DNA from: Roseibium marinum
GTDB lineage: Bacteria > Pseudomonadota > Alphaproteobacteria > Rhizobiales > Stappiaceae
DNA length: 64,000 nt
Direction: 5' to 3'
Assembly: GCF_002906165.1 (NCBI RefSeq)
Contig: NZ_PPCN01000009.1
Coordinates: forward strand, 1 to 64,000
A program made the translations under genes and the position numbers. The notes beneath the pieces were generated by a model. That model saw only the letters and a list, made by a program, of their open reading frames with translations. It was not told the DNA's origin and ran no database searches. Positions within the stretch are counted from its first letter, which is position 1; each line of letters begins with the position of its first letter. Shown one piece after another: positions 61,884 through 64,000 of the stretch.

Positions 61884-62678
61884 ATGACTTTCATCACCAG
61901 CCTGCCGGAAGCCCGGCACTTTGTGGCACAATTTCATGGAGGTGCCTACCGGCAGATTGTGGCTTTGACCGGAGCGGGCATTTCGACGGAATCCGGGATA
62001 CCGGATTTCCGTTCGCCGGGTGGCATATGGTCCACACGACATCCGGTTCAATACCAGGACTTTTTGGCATTCGAGGAGAGCCGCCTGGAGGATTGGGAAC
62101 GGCGGTTCGAGATGATGGATTTCTTCTCCAGGGCAGTCCCGAATGCAGCGCACATGGCGCTTGTCGTTCTGGCTCGTTCCGGCTTTCTGAAACGCCTCGT
62201 CACACAGAATGTCGACGGATTGCATCAGGCCTCGGGATTTCCGCAGGACTGTCTGACCGAGATACACGGTAATTCGACTTATGCCACATGCCTGTCCTGC
62301 GGCGGGAGGGCGGAGCTGGAGGCGCAAAGGCCGTGTGTGGAGGCCGGCCGCAGCCCGGTCTGCGACCGTTGCGGCGGCTATCTGAAGGCAGCCGTGATCA
62401 GTTTCGGCCAGGAGATGCCGGAAAGAGAACTGCGCGTGGCCGCCGTGGCAACGCAGGACTGCGACCTGTTTCTGGTGCTCGGCTCTTCCCTTGTCGTCCA
62501 ACCTGCGGCCTGTCTGCCCGCTCTGGCCGTTCAGAACGGAGCTGAACTTGTGATTCTGAACGCTCAGGAAACGCCGCTCGATTCGCTGGCGTCAACTGTC
62601 ATTCGCACGCCTCTGGCTCAAACGTTTGTGAATTTTGGCGAAGAATTGGCGCAAATGACGCAAATGGTCTGTGGTTAG
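61884..62678 (+). CDS. Sir2-family NAD-dependent protein deacylase (sirtuin)
   Basis: 264-residue sirtuin. Motifs in order: VALTGAGISTESGIPDFRSP (NAD loop), LVTQNVDGLHQASG, and the catalytic histidine in TEIHGNSTYATC. The zinc cysteines come in two pairs, CLSCGG and VCDRCGG. VISFGQEMPE, LVLGSSLVVQPA and VILNAQETPLDSL also match. All catalytic and zinc residues are present, so it should remove acyl groups from lysines using NAD. The subclass is not CobB class III (no obvious Tyr-Arg pair after GIWS), nearer class II-like proteins. ATG at 61884 chosen over a TTG at 61860. Confidence 0.9.
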   Translation: MTFITSLPEARHFVAQFHGGAYRQIVALTGAGISTESGIPDFRSPGGIWSTRHPVQYQDFLAFEESRLEDWERRFEMMDFFSRAVPNAAHMALVVLARSGFLKRLVTQNVDGLHQASGFPQDCLTEIHGNSTYATCLSCGGRAELEAQRPCVEAGRSPVCDRCGGYLKAAVISFGQEMPERELRVAAVATQDCDLFLVLGSSLVVQPAACLPALAVQNGAELVILNAQETPLDSLASTVIRTPLAQTFVNFGEELAQMTQMVCG

Positions 62679-62794
62679 TCCCACAATTTCTCTTCTCGCA
62701 ATAATACGCAATGTTATCCTTTTGCCAGAAATAGGCTGAAGGGTGAGTCGTTAATTGCCTACCAGCCAGTTGATGCGGACCAAAGACGGGACAA

Positions 62795-63382
62795 ATGGCT
62801 ATGGGGGTTAAAACCGCAAGCGAACCCCGCGAACTCGATGCCTTGGCGGAAGATGTCGCCCTGGACGTATTCGAGATCGCCGGAACGATAAAATGGTTCG
62901 ATGTCGGTAAGGGCTACGGCTTTATCGTACCGGACAGCGGTGAGAACGACATTCTTTTGCATGTGACATGCCTGAGGCGCGACGGCTTTCAGACCGCCTA
63001 TGAAGGGGCGCGGGTCGTTTGCGAGGTGCTGGACCGGCCGCGTGGGCTGCAGGCGTTTCGCATCCTGTCGATGGACGAGACCTCGGCAACCCATCCCTCG
63101 CAACTGCCGCCGTCTCGAACCCATGTTCAGGTTGTCCCTGAGGGTGGTTTCGAAAAAGCGACGGTGAAATGGTTCAATCGGGTCAAGGGATTCGGTTTTC
63201 TCACCCAGGGCGAGGAAACGGAGGATATCTTCATCCATATGGAAACGCTGCGCCGCTTCGGTATCACGGAGCTGCGGCCCGGACAGGATGTCATGGTGCG
63301 ATTTGGCCTGGGCCCGAAAGGCCGGATGGCCGCCGAAATCCGGCCGGTGGGAGCAGGGACCCATATTCCCGCGTCCCATTGA
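62795..63382 (+). CDS. Protein with two cold-shock domains
   Basis: 195 residues with two CSD folds. The first (about 27-92) has GTIKWFDVGKGYGFIVPDSG with an RNP2-like DILLHV. The second (about 118-185) has ATVKWFNRVKGFGFLTQGEE and DIFIHM. A short linker rich in Ser/Thr/Pro separates them. Doubled CSD proteins of this type are common in Alphaproteobacteria and bind single-stranded RNA or DNA; most respond to growth phase or cold. A terminator follows 33 bp after the stop. An ATG two codons in is an alternative start. Confidence 0.9.
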   Translation: MAMGVKTASEPRELDALAEDVALDVFEIAGTIKWFDVGKGYGFIVPDSGENDILLHVTCLRRDGFQTAYEGARVVCEVLDRPRGLQAFRILSMDETSATHPSQLPPSRTHVQVVPEGGFEKATVKWFNRVKGFGFLTQGEETEDIFIHMETLRRFGITELRPGQDVMVRFGLGPKGRMAAEIRPVGAGTHIPASH

Positions 63383-63414
63383 TCGGGAAGCACGAATTTC
63401 ACACGCTGCGTATC

Positions 63415-63446
63415 AGGCCGGACATGTTCCGGCCTTTTTGTTTTTC
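63415..63446 (+). terminator. Rho-independent terminator after the cold-shock gene
   Basis: An 8-bp perfect stem (AGGCCGGA with TCCGGCCT) and 5-base loop, followed by TTTTGTTTTT. Located 33 bp past the stop at 63382. Confidence 0.87.
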
Positions 63447-63624
63447 GAGCATGGGCTCGCTCCAGCGGGTTCATTCGTCTTCGGAGCATCAACAATTGCC
63501 TGATTGCTCACTCTGGCTGCCCGGATCGGTGTGGCTGTCAATCTGGAACATCGCAGGCTTCCAATGGGAAGCGATTTGAGGTCTCTTGATTGATTTTAAA
63601 GTGGTAGAGGAGGTTGTCCGCGCT

Positions 63625-63643
63625 CAACGAACGCACAATGCTC
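63625..63643. repeat. Half-copy of the GCGTTC/GAACGC repeat family
   Basis: CAACGAACGCACAATGCTC matches one arm of the palindrome at 23943-23986 with one change within GAACGCACGATGCTC. It lies just upstream of the DUF192 gene. The remainder of 63447-63658 shows no gene and no other structure that I recognise. Confidence 0.5.
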
Positions 63644-63670
63644 CTATTCCGACAGATCATGGATTTCACG

Positions 63671-64000
63671 ATGATTTCACGCCTTCTCCGCTTGGCGGCT
63701 TTCGGTTTCACGCTAGGCGTGTCTTTTTTCACAGCGTCCCTTGCCACAAACGCCGGCGACGACCAGACGCAGCTGCGGACGGAAAGCCTGGTGGTTCGGT
63801 CCGGCGACCGTGAACACCGTTTTGAGGTGGAAGTCGCCGAAAACGACCGCGAAAGGGCAAGAGGCCTTATGTTCCGGCAGGAAATGGCTGCCGGCCACGG
63901 CATGCTGTTCATCTTCGAAGGGGAGGGCGATCGCTATTTCTGGATGAAGAACACGCCGCTGCCGCTCGATATCATCTATATCAGCGCCGCCGGCCGGATC
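63671..64000 (+). CDS. DUF192 family exported protein, N-terminal part (truncated by window end)
   Basis: 110 codons with no stop before the window ends. A signal peptide (ISRLLRLAAFGFTLGVSFF, then TASLA) leads to the DUF192 domain: FEVEVAENDRERARGLMFRQ, GHGMLFIFEGEG and FWMKNTPLPLDIIYI, all diagnostic. The family is periplasmic and of unknown function. An ATG four codons earlier (63659) is in frame; neither has a convincing ribosome site. No damage is visible in the part seen. Confidence 0.9.
   Translation, partial: MISRLLRLAAFGFTLGVSFFTASLATNAGDDQTQLRTESLVVRSGDREHRFEVEVAENDRERARGLMFRQEMAAGHGMLFIFEGEGDRYFWMKNTPLPLDIIYISAAGRI

Overview
The window reads as a chromosomal segment of a GC-rich alphaproteobacterium. 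The glutathione-dependent formaldehyde genes, the DUF1036 protein, the HAAT-type ABC transporter and the style of the type VI secretion locus suggest Hyphomicrobiales, possibly Stappiaceae (Roseibium/Labrenzia). That placement rests on remembered family distributions, not on a search.

Layout. 0-7 kb: metabolic genes, comprising the tail of a class III alcohol dehydrogenase with fghA, a cytochrome P450 overlapping a lipid A-type acyltransferase, a DUF423 membrane protein, an M3 oligopeptidase and a PPOX-fold flavoprotein. 7.5-12.8 kb: a complete branched-chain amino acid/amide (HAAT) ABC transporter with a strong hairpin after its binding-protein gene. 13-16 kb: a calcium/proton antiporter, an ornithine cyclodeaminase-like protein and a double-GNAT protein. 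16.5-26.1 kb: a signalling and envelope block with two caspase-fold (C14) proteins, a tiny lipoprotein, a secreted unknown protein coupled to a CHASE2-class III adenylate cyclase, and an anchored M23 peptidase.

26.2-53.6 kb: a near-complete type VI secretion system in two divergent arms. The minus arm is ompA-tssA-tssB-tssC-hcp-tssE-tssF-tssG-clpV. The plus arm is vgrG-unknown-tagH(fha)-tssK-tssL-tssM, then a miniature mobile element, then tagF-pppA-ppkA. No tssJ, PAAR gene or obvious cargo is present inside the arms.

53.6-58 kb: directly attached to the kinase are an ExbD-like protein, a TonB-like protein, an ExbB-like protein, two small secreted proteins and a second ExbD. The periplasmic C-terminus of the PpkA-like kinase and the C-terminus of the TonB-like protein carry the same domain: two cysteines with exactly 51 residues between them and an alignable core. 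This points to an undescribed envelope-sensing module wired to T6SS phosphorylation control.

58.2-61.1 kb: a third caspase-fold protein lies divergent from a 284-residue protein that I read as an ExoY/edema-factor-type nucleotidyl cyclase. It has the K-x4-K-x-K ATP-binding spacing of ExoY, a DxD metal motif and the His-containing substrate loop, and it is a candidate effector. The window ends with tRNA-Glu(TTC), a glyoxalase I-like protein, a sirtuin, a double cold-shock-domain protein and the start of a DUF192 protein.

Several intergenic regions hold palindromic repeats. One family has the core GCGTTC-N4-GAACGC, and a 273-bp MITE with CTAG-flanked terminal inverted repeats sits between tssM and tagF.
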